A DNA stretch of 50,466 bases, taken from Candidatus Melainabacteria bacterium. Lineage in GTDB: Bacteria; Cyanobacteriota; Vampirovibrionia; Vampirovibrionales; Vampirovibrionaceae. Both the position numbers and the translations under genes were made by a program. Within the stretch, counting starts at the first letter, position 1; every line of letters starts with the position of its first letter. The notes below the pieces were generated by a model. That model was not told the origin of the DNA and made no database searches. It was given only the letters and a program-made list of their open reading frames with translations. Positions 1 through 8,020 of the stretch are shown piece after piece. Where the stretch lies: the NCBI GenBank assembly GCA_902168245.1, contig CABHPA010000021.1:1-50466 (forward strand), read 5' to 3'.

Positions 1-129
1 TAAATACCGCCACTGCTTGTCGCTTAAGTCACTGGTATATCGCTTTTGAGTGTCCATTGTGCTTCCCTCCCAACTTTACAGGGAAAGACGACCTAAACAC
101 TCAATTTGTTGCACTTCTCAGATAGCCTC
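1..129 (-). mobile_element. IS5-family element, left end (cut by window edge)
   Basis: This is the 5' end of an IS5-family (IS1031/IS427-like) element transcribed leftward out of the window. The terminus reads GAGGCTATCTGAGAAGTGC inward from position 129, and the transposase ATG lies at 57-55, so 19 codons are visible. All 129 bases match the reverse complement of 45774-45902 without a mismatch. The three bases just outside the terminus read TTA on the element's strand and TAA at the other copy. Both fit the T-N-A target reported for IS1031-like elements. Whether this copy is complete cannot be seen. Confidence 0.88.
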
Positions 130-1186
130 TAACAAGGGCATGGGCTTGGATTGAGTGCATAGAAGCTGCCTTTTCGTATGTTTGCAGGTAGCCTTTTTCT
201 ATTGTCTCAATGTCGCTTGCGCAAAGGACACTCCGGTAGCGCTCAACCACGCCCTGATCAATTTGGTAGGACGCTTCATAATTACTGCAAGAATGGATCG
301 GGATTCCGTTAAATGTCGGCTCTAGCAATGTTGGGTGAAAGGATAGTCCGGTGCATCGGCAAATCAACTGCATCACGCTTTCCGTCTGGCAAACCAAGTC
401 TTCAAATAATAGAACAATGGCCCGATTGCCATATTTTTCTGTCGCCCTCATGCTTGCCTCTGCCGAATCTTGCCAAAAGCGCATAATGTTTTCAATTCCG
501 CCATATTGGGCATAGCCATGTTTGATTGCCGATGAATACCAACTGGCTGGATGTCGAATCAGGCTGATCAGATAACCGTCCGGATAGTCTGCAAAGAAGC
601 GCGCCAAGCTCTCCGGGTGCATCGTGACACGGGGTGTGAAGCCGGTTACAAATTTTTTGTTCCGGTTGTATAAGTGTTGATAGTCTAGCCAGGCGTTAAA
701 CAGCGAGCTTAAATAATAGTTCAATGCTTCTCGCTGCGATTGAGGGGGATTGTTTTCCATTAATTTTTGAAAAAGGCTTTTTTGCAATTCGCGCTCAAAA
801 ATAAAAGGATATTTTTCCGAATCCTGCCAGCCTGAGACTTTCTTGTAATAGCCGTCCTGGGCAAAGGTGTCCAGCCATTTCTCATCAATGCGCTTGAAGA
901 CTTTCAGGGGGTGTTTGCGCATAATTGCGCTAATATCGGGCCAGTCCCACTTTTCTGGCCTTCCCCATTTGATTTCATACGGATGCGCAAAGCATTCTGG
1001 ATGCCCGTCTAGTAGCTGGGAGAGAAGTGTTCCCCCGGATCTCTGTATTTCAGAAGTGAGAATCATCGGCTGGGAAATCGGTACCAGCCATCGCTCCTTT
1101 AATTGCGCATAGGTAGGATAACCGGAGGCTTTACTCTCTTTTTCGGGTTCATCCAACTGGCGCTTTAAAATTTGGAGCAAATTCAT
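101..1186 (-). CDS. Sulfotransferase family protein with IS-derived C-terminus
   Basis: Predicted cytosolic PAPS-dependent sulfotransferase, probably acting on a surface glycan or lipid. The N-terminal segment LTSEIQRSGGTLLSQLLDGH fits the 5'-phosphosulfate-binding loop, and ISLIRHPASWYSS near residue 210 fits the 3'-phosphate-binding region. A GGAA-like site sits 8 bases before the ATG. The gene follows the SGNH gene on the same strand with a 37-base gap, so it probably ends the MBOAT-SGNH-sulfotransferase operon. The last eight residues (GYLRSATN) and the stop codon are read from the inserted IS end: the IS begins inside the preceding Arg codon. The native C-terminus is therefore lost. Whether the protein stays active depends on how much was removed; 361 residues is still a normal size for this family. 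Confidence 0.8.
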   Translation of the reverse strand: MNLLQILKRQLDEPEKESKASGYPTYAQLKERWLVPISQPMILTSEIQRSGGTLLSQLLDGHPECFAHPYEIKWGRPEKWDWPDISAIMRKHPLKVFKRIDEKWLDTFAQDGYYKKVSGWQDSEKYPFIFERELQKSLFQKLMENNPPQSQREALNYYLSSLFNAWLDYQHLYNRNKKFVTGFTPRVTMHPESLARFFADYPDGYLISLIRHPASWYSSAIKHGYAQYGGIENIMRFWQDSAEASMRATEKYGNRAIVLLFEDLVCQTESVMQLICRCTGLSFHPTLLEPTFNGIPIHSCSNYEASYQIDQGVVERYRSVLCASDIETIEKGYLQTYEKAASMHSIQAHALVRGYLRSATN

Positions 1187-1223
1187 TTTTATTCCTGCTG
1201 GTTTGGGTATTTGACGTAGTTAT

Positions 1224-2159
1224 TTAAGGCTTCGCATTTTTTAAGATGGGCTTCAGATAACGCTCGGTAAAGTATATCACACCATTTGTGTTCAAATGAA
1301 CGGGATCTTCATAAGCCTGATAAAATCGGTCGTAGCTGAGCATGCTTTTGGAGTAATCATAAACCTCAACGCCGTATTTTTGCTTTAATTGCTCCAGCAG
1401 TAAAAGCAGCCGGTTTTCTCCGCGTTCTTTTCCGTATAAAGTGGGCGGCCTTACAAAAATAACGTTACTATGGTGTATTTGGGCTTCTGCTACCAATTCT
1501 TCCAGTTTGGCGGCGTATCGCTGGAATGCGAAGGCGCTTTCCTTGTCGACATATAAAGTGTCTTCCAATTGGCGTTTTCTGGATACTTCATCCGGGGTGA
1601 CCGTTTTCCGCATGATGCGATCCGTGTCAGGTTTTCCTGTCAGCCACTTGTAGTTTAATTTTTCCCGGCAATAATTTCTGATGACGTTTGGATCGACCTG
1701 ATATTGCAACAGGCGATTTAGAAAGCTCAGGGAAAAAGGTTCCCGCTGGGCGAAACGATCGTTTTCCTCGTTCCACATGCGAGAGTAAAAAACGAAAGAG
1801 TCAATAAAATAAACAATTCTCGGCGTGGTGTTGTGATTCTCGTAAAACGTATCCAGTGCAATTTTCCCTGGGATGATTCCACCCCCGCCGCCGACGGACA
1901 GGTTTAACACCCGCTGTCCCAGGATGCGTTCTACTCGCTCATGGTTCCCTTTTCTGGCGAAGTTGCGTCCATGGGAGGTTCCCAGGATGACTAAATCGAC
2001 TGCCGAACGCTGAGGCATAATCAGCAGGTTCGAGTCTGTTTGGGAATTCTCGTAGGGCTTTCGCTGTACGTAAAAGGAAGACAGGTAAAGCGCCGCTAAT
2101 AGCACGATGAGGTTAATGCTAATGAAAACGCCTAATTTTAACGCAAATTGCTTGGTCAT
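1224..2159 (-). CDS. SGNH-hydrolase-like (DltD/AlgX-type) membrane-anchored protein
   Basis: A 311-residue protein with one N-terminal membrane helix (residues 7-29) and a large extracytoplasmic domain. The block VILGTSHGRNF near residue 57 fits an SGNH/DltD nucleophile motif with Ser in the place of GDS. Near the C-terminus, DPVHLNTNGVIYF resembles the DxxH catalytic block. Such proteins work with MBOAT acyltransferases and complete transfer of acyl groups to extracellular polysaccharide. The neighbour upstream on the same strand is an MBOAT (13-base gap), which supports this pairing. The target glycan is not shown by the sequence. Confidence 0.75.
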   Translation of the reverse strand: MTKQFALKLGVFISINLIVLLAALYLSSFYVQRKPYENSQTDSNLLIMPQRSAVDLVILGTSHGRNFARKGNHERVERILGQRVLNLSVGGGGGIIPGKIALDTFYENHNTTPRIVYFIDSFVFYSRMWNEENDRFAQREPFSLSFLNRLLQYQVDPNVIRNYCREKLNYKWLTGKPDTDRIMRKTVTPDEVSRKRQLEDTLYVDKESAFAFQRYAAKLEELVAEAQIHHSNVIFVRPPTLYGKERGENRLLLLLEQLKQKYGVEVYDYSKSMLSYDRFYQAYEDPVHLNTNGVIYFTERYLKPILKNAKP

Positions 2160-2172
2160 TGTGTGTTAACCG

Positions 2173-3606
2173 CTAAAATACAAAGTAAATAAACTGCCGT
2201 TTGCTGAACTCGCCGAATAGAAAGATAATCCATAGCACTGCCGAGTACATGCCCCAGCGGAGCCAGGCGGGTTGAAGGTAAAATTTCCGCCATAAATTCG
2301 GATAGGTCTGAAGTGCTTGGATGGCTTCCATCAAAATAATGGAGGAGATGGCCAGCACGAAATATTCAGGCCCAAACTCAGGAAGGTTCCAGTTATGGAA
2401 ATTCAACAGGTTCTGGGCGATAAAGCCTGCATCGTGCAGCGAGTTTGCGCGAAAAAAGATCCAGGCGAAGCAAACCAGGTTAAAAACCATAAACACTTTT
2501 GCGGCTGTAAAGGAAAAAGAGCGGGTATCAATTTTGAGGGCGTTGAACAGTCGACTCCACACTGGCTTTAAAATGTTTTCGGCCACCATGTAAAGCCCAT
2601 GGAGCGCTCCCCATATGATAAAAGTCCAGCTTGCGCCGTGCCAAAGCCCGCTGATTATAAAGACGGCCAGGATGTTGAAAGACCAGCGTGGTATGCTGAC
2701 GCGATTTCCGCCAAGCGGGATATAGAGATAATCCTTGAACCACGTAGACAGGGAAATATGCCATCTCCGCCAGAAGTCGGTGACAGACGTGGCGAAATAA
2801 GGGCGATCGAAATTTTTCATCAGGTCAAAACCCAGTACCCTGGCTGAACCAATGGCGATATTGGAATACCCGGCAAAATCGCAATAAATTTGGAAAGCAA
2901 AGAAATAGGTCGCCAGAATGAAGGCGGGCGCGGCATAAGCCGTTGGTTTTCCGTAAACCGCCTGCACGAACGCGGATAGGTTATCGGCAATGACCAGCTT
3001 TTGGAAAAGCCCCCATAGCATAAGTCGGAGTCCGGATATAACGCGGGCTTCGTCAAATGAAGTCTTTTTGTAAAATTGCGGCAACAGATGGGTTGAACGT
3101 TCAATCGGCCCGGCGACCAGTTGGGGGAAAAATAGGATGTACAGGGCGAATTTGAAGTAATTGCGCTCAGGTTTCAGCTTGTCCCGATAGACATCGATGG
3201 CGTAACTTAGCGCCTGAAACGTATAGAAGGAGATGCCGAGGGGTAGAATCAGCTTTAATGCGGGAAAACTTGTCTGAAGTCCCAGGCTGGACGTAACTAG
3301 CTTCAGGTTGTCGGTAAAAAAGTTGAAATATTTGAACGTGAATAGAATTCCCAGATTGCTGAGGATACTTAACAGTAAATACTTGCGCTTCTTTGTTTTA
3401 TCTGTGGTTTGGCCCATTTTGAGGGCGGCAAGGTAGTCTATGGACGAGGAGAAAAGCAGGAGGAGAATATAAGGCGGATTCCAGACCATGTAAAAATAAC
3501 AGCTAGCCAGCAATAGCCAGATCCAGCGCGTCTGATGGCTCAAGGAAAAATAAACCCAGACCACGAGCGGGAAAAAAAACAGAAATTCAATGGAATTGAA
3601 GAGCAT
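2173..3606 (-). CDS. MBOAT-family polysaccharide O-acyltransferase (AlgI/DltB-like)
   Basis: Polytopic membrane protein that moves acyl (often acetyl) groups across the inner membrane for modification of an exported polysaccharide. I start it at 3606 (MLFNSIEFLFFFP), typical of AlgI-type proteins; an upstream in-frame codon at 3633 would add nine residues of poor fit. Family marks include LPLGISFYTFQALSYAIDVYR, FFPQLVAGPIERS, DFWRRWHISLSTWFKDYLY, and GLWHGASWTFIIWGALHG with the conserved active-site His. At 477 residues it matches the usual AlgI length. It is the first gene of a leftward set with an SGNH partner and a sulfotransferase. Confidence 0.9.
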   Translation of the reverse strand: MLFNSIEFLFFFPLVVWVYFSLSHQTRWIWLLLASCYFYMVWNPPYILLLLFSSSIDYLAALKMGQTTDKTKKRKYLLLSILSNLGILFTFKYFNFFTDNLKLVTSSLGLQTSFPALKLILPLGISFYTFQALSYAIDVYRDKLKPERNYFKFALYILFFPQLVAGPIERSTHLLPQFYKKTSFDEARVISGLRLMLWGLFQKLVIADNLSAFVQAVYGKPTAYAAPAFILATYFFAFQIYCDFAGYSNIAIGSARVLGFDLMKNFDRPYFATSVTDFWRRWHISLSTWFKDYLYIPLGGNRVSIPRWSFNILAVFIISGLWHGASWTFIIWGALHGLYMVAENILKPVWSRLFNALKIDTRSFSFTAAKVFMVFNLVCFAWIFFRANSLHDAGFIAQNLLNFHNWNLPEFGPEYFVLAISSIILMEAIQALQTYPNLWRKFYLQPAWLRWGMYSAVLWIIFLFGEFSKRQFIYFVF

Positions 3607-3717
3607 AACAACCCAGCCGTTACAATGGAGCAAGCCTAAGCATACTATAACAGCAATCGGTTTTGAGTATTACATTTTGCAAAGTTTCCAAGCACGATTC
3701 CAATGTTAAAACAATTC

Positions 3718-3746
3718 TTGGTGCATGGGCTGGGATTCGTTATAAT
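3718..3746 (+). promoter_or_regulatory. Sigma70-type promoter for the ABC exporter gene
   Basis: TTGGTG (3718-3723), a 17-base spacer and a consensus TATAAT (3741-3746) precede the ATG at 3802 by about 55 bases. It lies in the divergent gap between the MBOAT operon and the ABC gene and probably drives the rightward genes. Confidence 0.6.
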
Positions 3747-3801
3747 GAGTGGGAAATTATTTTTATAAAGCCCCAGCCTTGACAGTAGTAATAATAAGTA
3801 T

Positions 3802-5814
3802 ATGTGTAGTGAGACTGCCTTTTCACAAGCGGTAAAGCGCGATAATCGTAAATCAATTCCCGCTCCGGATGCCTTGGGCGATTATTCTGCATCGGGTTTC
3901 TCCGCGTACAAAAGGCTTTTTGCCTTTGTAAAACCTTATAAATGGCAGGCTCTGCTGACCTTGTTGCTGCCAATTCCTATTGGCGCGCTGGATGGGGCTA
4001 TCGCTTTTTCGTTAAAGCCTTTTGTTGAAGGGCTGGGCGAGAAAAATCACGTGGTTAACCTGGCTTTCATTCCTTTGCTGATTGTCGGGTTTACTTTAGC
4101 GCAAGGGCTTTTGAATTACGCTTCGACCTACATTAACGGCTGGCTTGGCTTTAAGGTGATGAGCGATCTGCGAAGGACGCTCTATGAGAAGCTGTTGAGA
4201 CTGGATGTCGGTTTTTTCGACAAAAATTCAGCGGCCTTTATTATTCAGCGTTTTTACAAGGATCCTGAGTCTGTCAACCTGAGTATCCTGACGAATCTGA
4301 GGCAGTTAATCAGCAGGCTGACCGCTTCGGTTTGTCTGATTGGCGGCATGTTGTACATATCCTGGCAGCTTTCGCTGATTGCCGTTGGCGTTCTGCTGCT
4401 GATGCTCTACCCGTCCACACGGGTCAGGGCATTGATTAAATACTGGTCGCGCGAGGAGAACCGTCTTTCGGAGAAGGTGATTTCCGCTTATACGGAGATT
4501 GTGGGCGGCATTCGACTTATTCATGGGTATAATTTGGCATCGCACAAACTGGACATTTTCGATCGCATTCAGGATGTTTTCTTTGAAAAAACGTTAATGT
4601 CGGTTCGGATTCGAGGCTGGTTGACGCCTATCATGCATCTGATTGCGGCTTGCGGCATCGCGATTGTGATTTGGCAGGGGAGCAGCATGGTGGCGTCGGG
4701 GGGGATCTCGCAAGGCGGGTTCGTTTCTTTCATCACTGCTTTGCTGATGCTGTACAACCCGGTTAAAAACCTGGGTAATAATATTGTCAGTGCGCAGACC
4801 GCCATGACGGCCGCCAACAGAATAGAAAGATTACTGGAACTGGAGCCTGCCATAGATGAGACTGCCGACGCCATCCCGCTGACCCATTTTAATGACTGCA
4901 TTGAGTTTGATCGGGTGACCTTCGGTTATACGCCGGATCGCCTGATTTTGAGCAATCTGAGCTTCAAGGTGAGGAAAGGGGAAAAAGTGGCCCTGGTTGG
5001 GCTTTCCGGGGGTGGAAAAACGACCATTGTCAGCTTGTTGAACCGCTTTTATGATGTCAATGAGGGCGCCATCCGCATTGACGGTCGGGATATCCGTGAC
5101 TATACGCTTGAGTCGTTGCATGACTCGATTTCGGTGGTCATGCAGGATAATTTCGTGTTCAACGATACTATTCGTCGGAATGTTCTGCTGGGCGATCCGA
5201 CTTTTCGGGGCAAGCAGTTCAGGTTCAAAAACGAAAAGGCAAAAAAACGTCGTAGACGGCAAAAGGCGGATTTCTCCCCTGATGTCGCCATGACCGCCGA
5301 GGAACTCAGCGCTGAGCAGGGCGAGGACTGCAAAATATGGGAGGCGCTGGAAAAAGCGTATCTCAAGCAGTTTGTTGAATCGCTGGATGAACAGTTATGG
5401 TCTAAGACCGGGGAGCGCGGCGTCCTGCTGTCGGGAGGGCAACGGCAGCGCCTGGCTATTGCCCGTTCGCTGATGAAGGATTCCCCAATCGTGATCCTGG
5501 ATGAGGCTACGAGCGCACTGGATAATCATTCCGAAGCCAGCGTTTACCGGGCCATGGATTGCCTGATGAAAGATAAGACAGTGATTATGATTGCACATCG
5601 TCTTTCTTCGCTTCGCAATGCTGATCGGATTCTGGTGATTGAAGGCGGCCGAATTGTGGAAGAAGGCGGCCATGATGAATTGCTGGGCAGGAATGGCCAT
5701 TATGCAGCGTTGTATATGGCGCAGTTCAGCCGCAAAGAGGCCGCAAGGCTGGTGGAAGGGATTGAAACTACTGAAACCTGGCTTTTAAAAGAACAACTTG
5801 TTAGTGAGCGATAG
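3802..5814 (+). CDS. MsbA-like ABC exporter (fused permease and ATPase)
   Basis: Half-size ABC exporter that acts as a homodimer in the inner membrane to flip lipid-linked cargo, by family likeness MsbA or a related lipid/glycolipid exporter. Six membrane helices span about residues 45-310. The nucleotide-binding domain has Walker A GLSGGGKTTI, a Q-loop in SVVMQDNFVF, signature LLSGGQRQRLAIARS, Walker B IVILDEATSALD and switch His in MIAHRLSSL. Length is 670 residues against roughly 580-600 for MsbA. The excess includes a 30-residue N-terminal extension and an insertion of about 40 residues between Q-loop and signature, starting with a Lys/Arg run (KAKKRRRRQK) and ending in an acidic stretch. 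There is no clear Shine-Dalgarno site at the ATG. It heads a run of glycan genes, so its cargo may be a lipid-linked glycan made here. Confidence 0.88.
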   Translation: MCSETAFSQAVKRDNRKSIPAPDALGDYSASGFSAYKRLFAFVKPYKWQALLTLLLPIPIGALDGAIAFSLKPFVEGLGEKNHVVNLAFIPLLIVGFTLAQGLLNYASTYINGWLGFKVMSDLRRTLYEKLLRLDVGFFDKNSAAFIIQRFYKDPESVNLSILTNLRQLISRLTASVCLIGGMLYISWQLSLIAVGVLLLMLYPSTRVRALIKYWSREENRLSEKVISAYTEIVGGIRLIHGYNLASHKLDIFDRIQDVFFEKTLMSVRIRGWLTPIMHLIAACGIAIVIWQGSSMVASGGISQGGFVSFITALLMLYNPVKNLGNNIVSAQTAMTAANRIERLLELEPAIDETADAIPLTHFNDCIEFDRVTFGYTPDRLILSNLSFKVRKGEKVALVGLSGGGKTTIVSLLNRFYDVNEGAIRIDGRDIRDYTLESLHDSISVVMQDNFVFNDTIRRNVLLGDPTFRGKQFRFKNEKAKKRRRRQKADFSPDVAMTAEELSAEQGEDCKIWEALEKAYLKQFVESLDEQLWSKTGERGVLLSGGQRQRLAIARSLMKDSPIVILDEATSALDNHSEASVYRAMDCLMKDKTVIMIAHRLSSLRNADRILVIEGGRIVEEGGHDELLGRNGHYAALYMAQFSRKEAARLVEGIETTETWLLKEQLVSER

Positions 5815-5822
5815 GGGCTTCC

Positions 5823-6977
5823 ATGCCGGTAACGACTGATTCAAGCAAAGAATGGCTGCTTCAACAAATTGAATCCTCTAAAAATTCGCCTGCATATGGC
5901 AATTATTTGGAAATCAGGGATTTTGTATTGCGTATCATGGATGCGAACCCGCATCAGGATGCGAGCCTCTACTGGCAGGAGGAATTGACGGGTTTTGACT
6001 ATTTTCTGGACGCCTCTCCCCTGCTGGTGAACAAATTAAGGCATCAATGCTACCACCTGACCGGCATACGCGATTACGAATACCGTAATCATCATCGGGA
6101 AAAGGCGCAAGAAGCCTTTCATAACAAGCTGGCTGCCTTGCGCCGGTTTGATCCGGAAGGTCGGCTGCTGGTTGGGGAATCCCCGGAGTTGGGCGGGTTT
6201 GGTTTCCAGATAGACGACTTCCTGATTAACCTGGATACTCTGAAGTTCTATGAAGTCCTGATCGGGCTGGATCGTGCAGGGCTGCTAGCGCCGTTTTCCA
6301 GGCCGGTCGGGGAAACATCGGAACGGAAAGCGATTCTTGAGATTGGCGCTGGCTGGGGAGGGTTCGCCTACCAGTTTAAAACCCTTTATCCTCAAAGCCC
6401 GTATCTTATTGTGGATTTGCCTCAAACCTTGCTTTTTTCGGGAACTTACCTGAAAACCCTGTTTCCAGAATGCCGTTTTCTGCTGGTGGATGAGGCCCAG
6501 CCCACCATTGACAAAAGCATGTTGGAAGAGTTTGATTTTATTTTAATTCCCCATTATGTCTGGCCCCATCTGCAAATGGAGCAATTGGACCTGGCGATCA
6601 ATATGATTTCCTTTCAGGAAATGACTTCCGGGCAGGTGGAAGACTATGTGGCCCGTTTGTCTGGCTGGGGCTGTCCCAATCTTTACAGCCTGAATCGCGA
6701 TGTTTCCTCCCATAATACGGAACTGTCATCGGTCAGCGGGATTATGGCCCGATATTATGACCTGAAGCCGGTGGAAATACTGGATGTCGCATACACTGAG
6801 CTGAAAGTTCCCGTTAAAAAAGAATCCCAACCGGATTCGCGCTCGTGGGTTAAATGGCTAAGGACGGCGCTGAGTGCGAAGCAGCGAAAAAAAATAAAAG
6901 CCCAGGCACAAAAACGCCAGGAAAAAGAGCGGTTTTTATACCGGCACCTAGCTGGCTCGTTAAAGGCGCCGTGTTGA
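5823..6977 (+). CDS. Putative sugar O-methyltransferase (NanM-like)
   Basis: Class I SAM-dependent methyltransferase in a family associated with surface sugar modification. The SAM-binding motif is ILEIGAGWGGFAYQF, followed by the acidic motif YLIVDLPQTLLF and the later NMISFQEMT block. The same architecture occurs in the gene at 9621-10697, which has FLEIGAGAGNLAIF and YTIVDLPEMLV. The N-terminal 150 residues are helical and of unknown role. The C-terminus is very basic (a run of Lys and Gln-Lys repeats around residues 345-375). It starts 8 bases after the ABC gene and its stop overlaps the next start as TGATG, so the genes are co-translated. The acceptor sugar is unknown. Confidence 0.75.
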   Translation: MPVTTDSSKEWLLQQIESSKNSPAYGNYLEIRDFVLRIMDANPHQDASLYWQEELTGFDYFLDASPLLVNKLRHQCYHLTGIRDYEYRNHHREKAQEAFHNKLAALRRFDPEGRLLVGESPELGGFGFQIDDFLINLDTLKFYEVLIGLDRAGLLAPFSRPVGETSERKAILEIGAGWGGFAYQFKTLYPQSPYLIVDLPQTLLFSGTYLKTLFPECRFLLVDEAQPTIDKSMLEEFDFILIPHYVWPHLQMEQLDLAINMISFQEMTSGQVEDYVARLSGWGCPNLYSLNRDVSSHNTELSSVSGIMARYYDLKPVEILDVAYTELKVPVKKESQPDSRSWVKWLRTALSAKQRKKIKAQAQKRQEKERFLYRHLAGSLKAPC

Positions 6978-8011
6978 TGGCGCAAGATTTAACCATTTGC
7001 ACGGTTTCCTATGATAGCGGGCCTTATATCGGGCTTAACCTGGCTCTGACGGAAGGGTTGAATCCCGGCATGACTCCCCGGTGGCTGATTTGCGAAAATA
7101 GTCCAGGGTCGCCTTATCGCTTTTCATCTTCCGGCCAAAGAGCCGTTGAAGTAATTGAAGGCCCATCGGCGCAAGATTACGGGAAGGCGACCGGGAGTTA
7201 TCATCACGCGGAAGGACTGGCCCGGCTTTTGCCGCTGGTGAAAACCCGTTTTCTGCTGGTGGTGGACCCGGACTTTTTTATGGTTTATCCCCAGTGGATT
7301 TCAGCGGTGATAAGCCATATGGAACGGAATGGGTTGAGCTTTTTCGGTGCGCCCTGGCATTCTTCTTATATCACCAAGTATCGTTATTTCCCTTGCGTCC
7401 ATTGCGTTTTTATCGATTTAAGCAAAGTGGATATCGCCACGCTTGATTTTCGGCCCGCTTTTGATGAGACGGAGCATCGTCCGGCGGAAATCCCGCTCAT
7501 GCTGAAGCCGCTTTTGCCGTTTTTTACCAAAAAACAACCGGAAAGGCAGCGCTTTTTGGTCGATAAGCGGCAAACCGTTGGCAGCTCTCCTGACACGGGC
7601 TACAGGATTTATCGTCAATATGCCAAGGATTCGAAATATCGGCATGAATGTTTAACCCCGGCTTTTAACCCGGCTCGCGATTCAAAATACCTGCGAAATA
7701 AAACCAATCGTTTTCTGGAACGCTTCTGCCCGGAATCGTTGAGTTATGCCCCTAAAAGAAAAGGGAGTTACACGCATCGGCATTTTCGGGATGCGGGCGG
7801 CCTGGATGCCGCTCAATGGGGCTGGGATGAATTTTTCTGGCGGGAGCGGCCTTTTGGGTTTCATATTCGCAATTACCTGAAAACCAAGCACAATGTCTCA
7901 ACCGTAGCGGATCAGGCACGGTGCCTGGAACAGGCGCTTGGCTCCTGGTCTGGGCTTTCGGGCTGGTTTGGCGACGGTTCGGCGCAATTGAACGCAGCAT
8001 ATGGGGAGTGA
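6977..8011 (+). CDS. GT-A-like glycosyltransferase (family 2-like)
   Basis: I start this at 6977, where ATG overlaps the previous TGA. The product then begins MAQDLTICTVSYDSGPYIGLNL, a typical GT2 opening; a longer frame from 6854 lies inside the upstream gene. The sugar-nucleotide site is suggested by RFLLVVDPDFFMV (DPD in place of DxD) near residue 95. The C-terminal half is basic and carries HFRDAGGLDAAQWGWDEFFW. The 344-residue protein is probably cytosolic and adds a sugar during glycan assembly. The donor and acceptor are not shown. Homology to characterised GT2 enzymes looks distant, so the call rests on the fold-like opening, the DPD motif and the context. Confidence 0.6.
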   Translation: MAQDLTICTVSYDSGPYIGLNLALTEGLNPGMTPRWLICENSPGSPYRFSSSGQRAVEVIEGPSAQDYGKATGSYHHAEGLARLLPLVKTRFLLVVDPDFFMVYPQWISAVISHMERNGLSFFGAPWHSSYITKYRYFPCVHCVFIDLSKVDIATLDFRPAFDETEHRPAEIPLMLKPLLPFFTKKQPERQRFLVDKRQTVGSSPDTGYRIYRQYAKDSKYRHECLTPAFNPARDSKYLRNKTNRFLERFCPESLSYAPKRKGSYTHRHFRDAGGLDAAQWGWDEFFWRERPFGFHIRNYLKTKHNVSTVADQARCLEQALGSWSGLSGWFGDGSAQLNAAYGE

Positions 8012-8020
8012 GCTGGATAT

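Noticed and set aside
6854..6976. Longer N-terminus for the GT-A-like protein
   Set aside because: The extra 41 residues lie within the upstream gene, look like frame-shifted Lys/Pro text, and the ATG at 6977 overlaps the upstream stop in the usual coupled manner.
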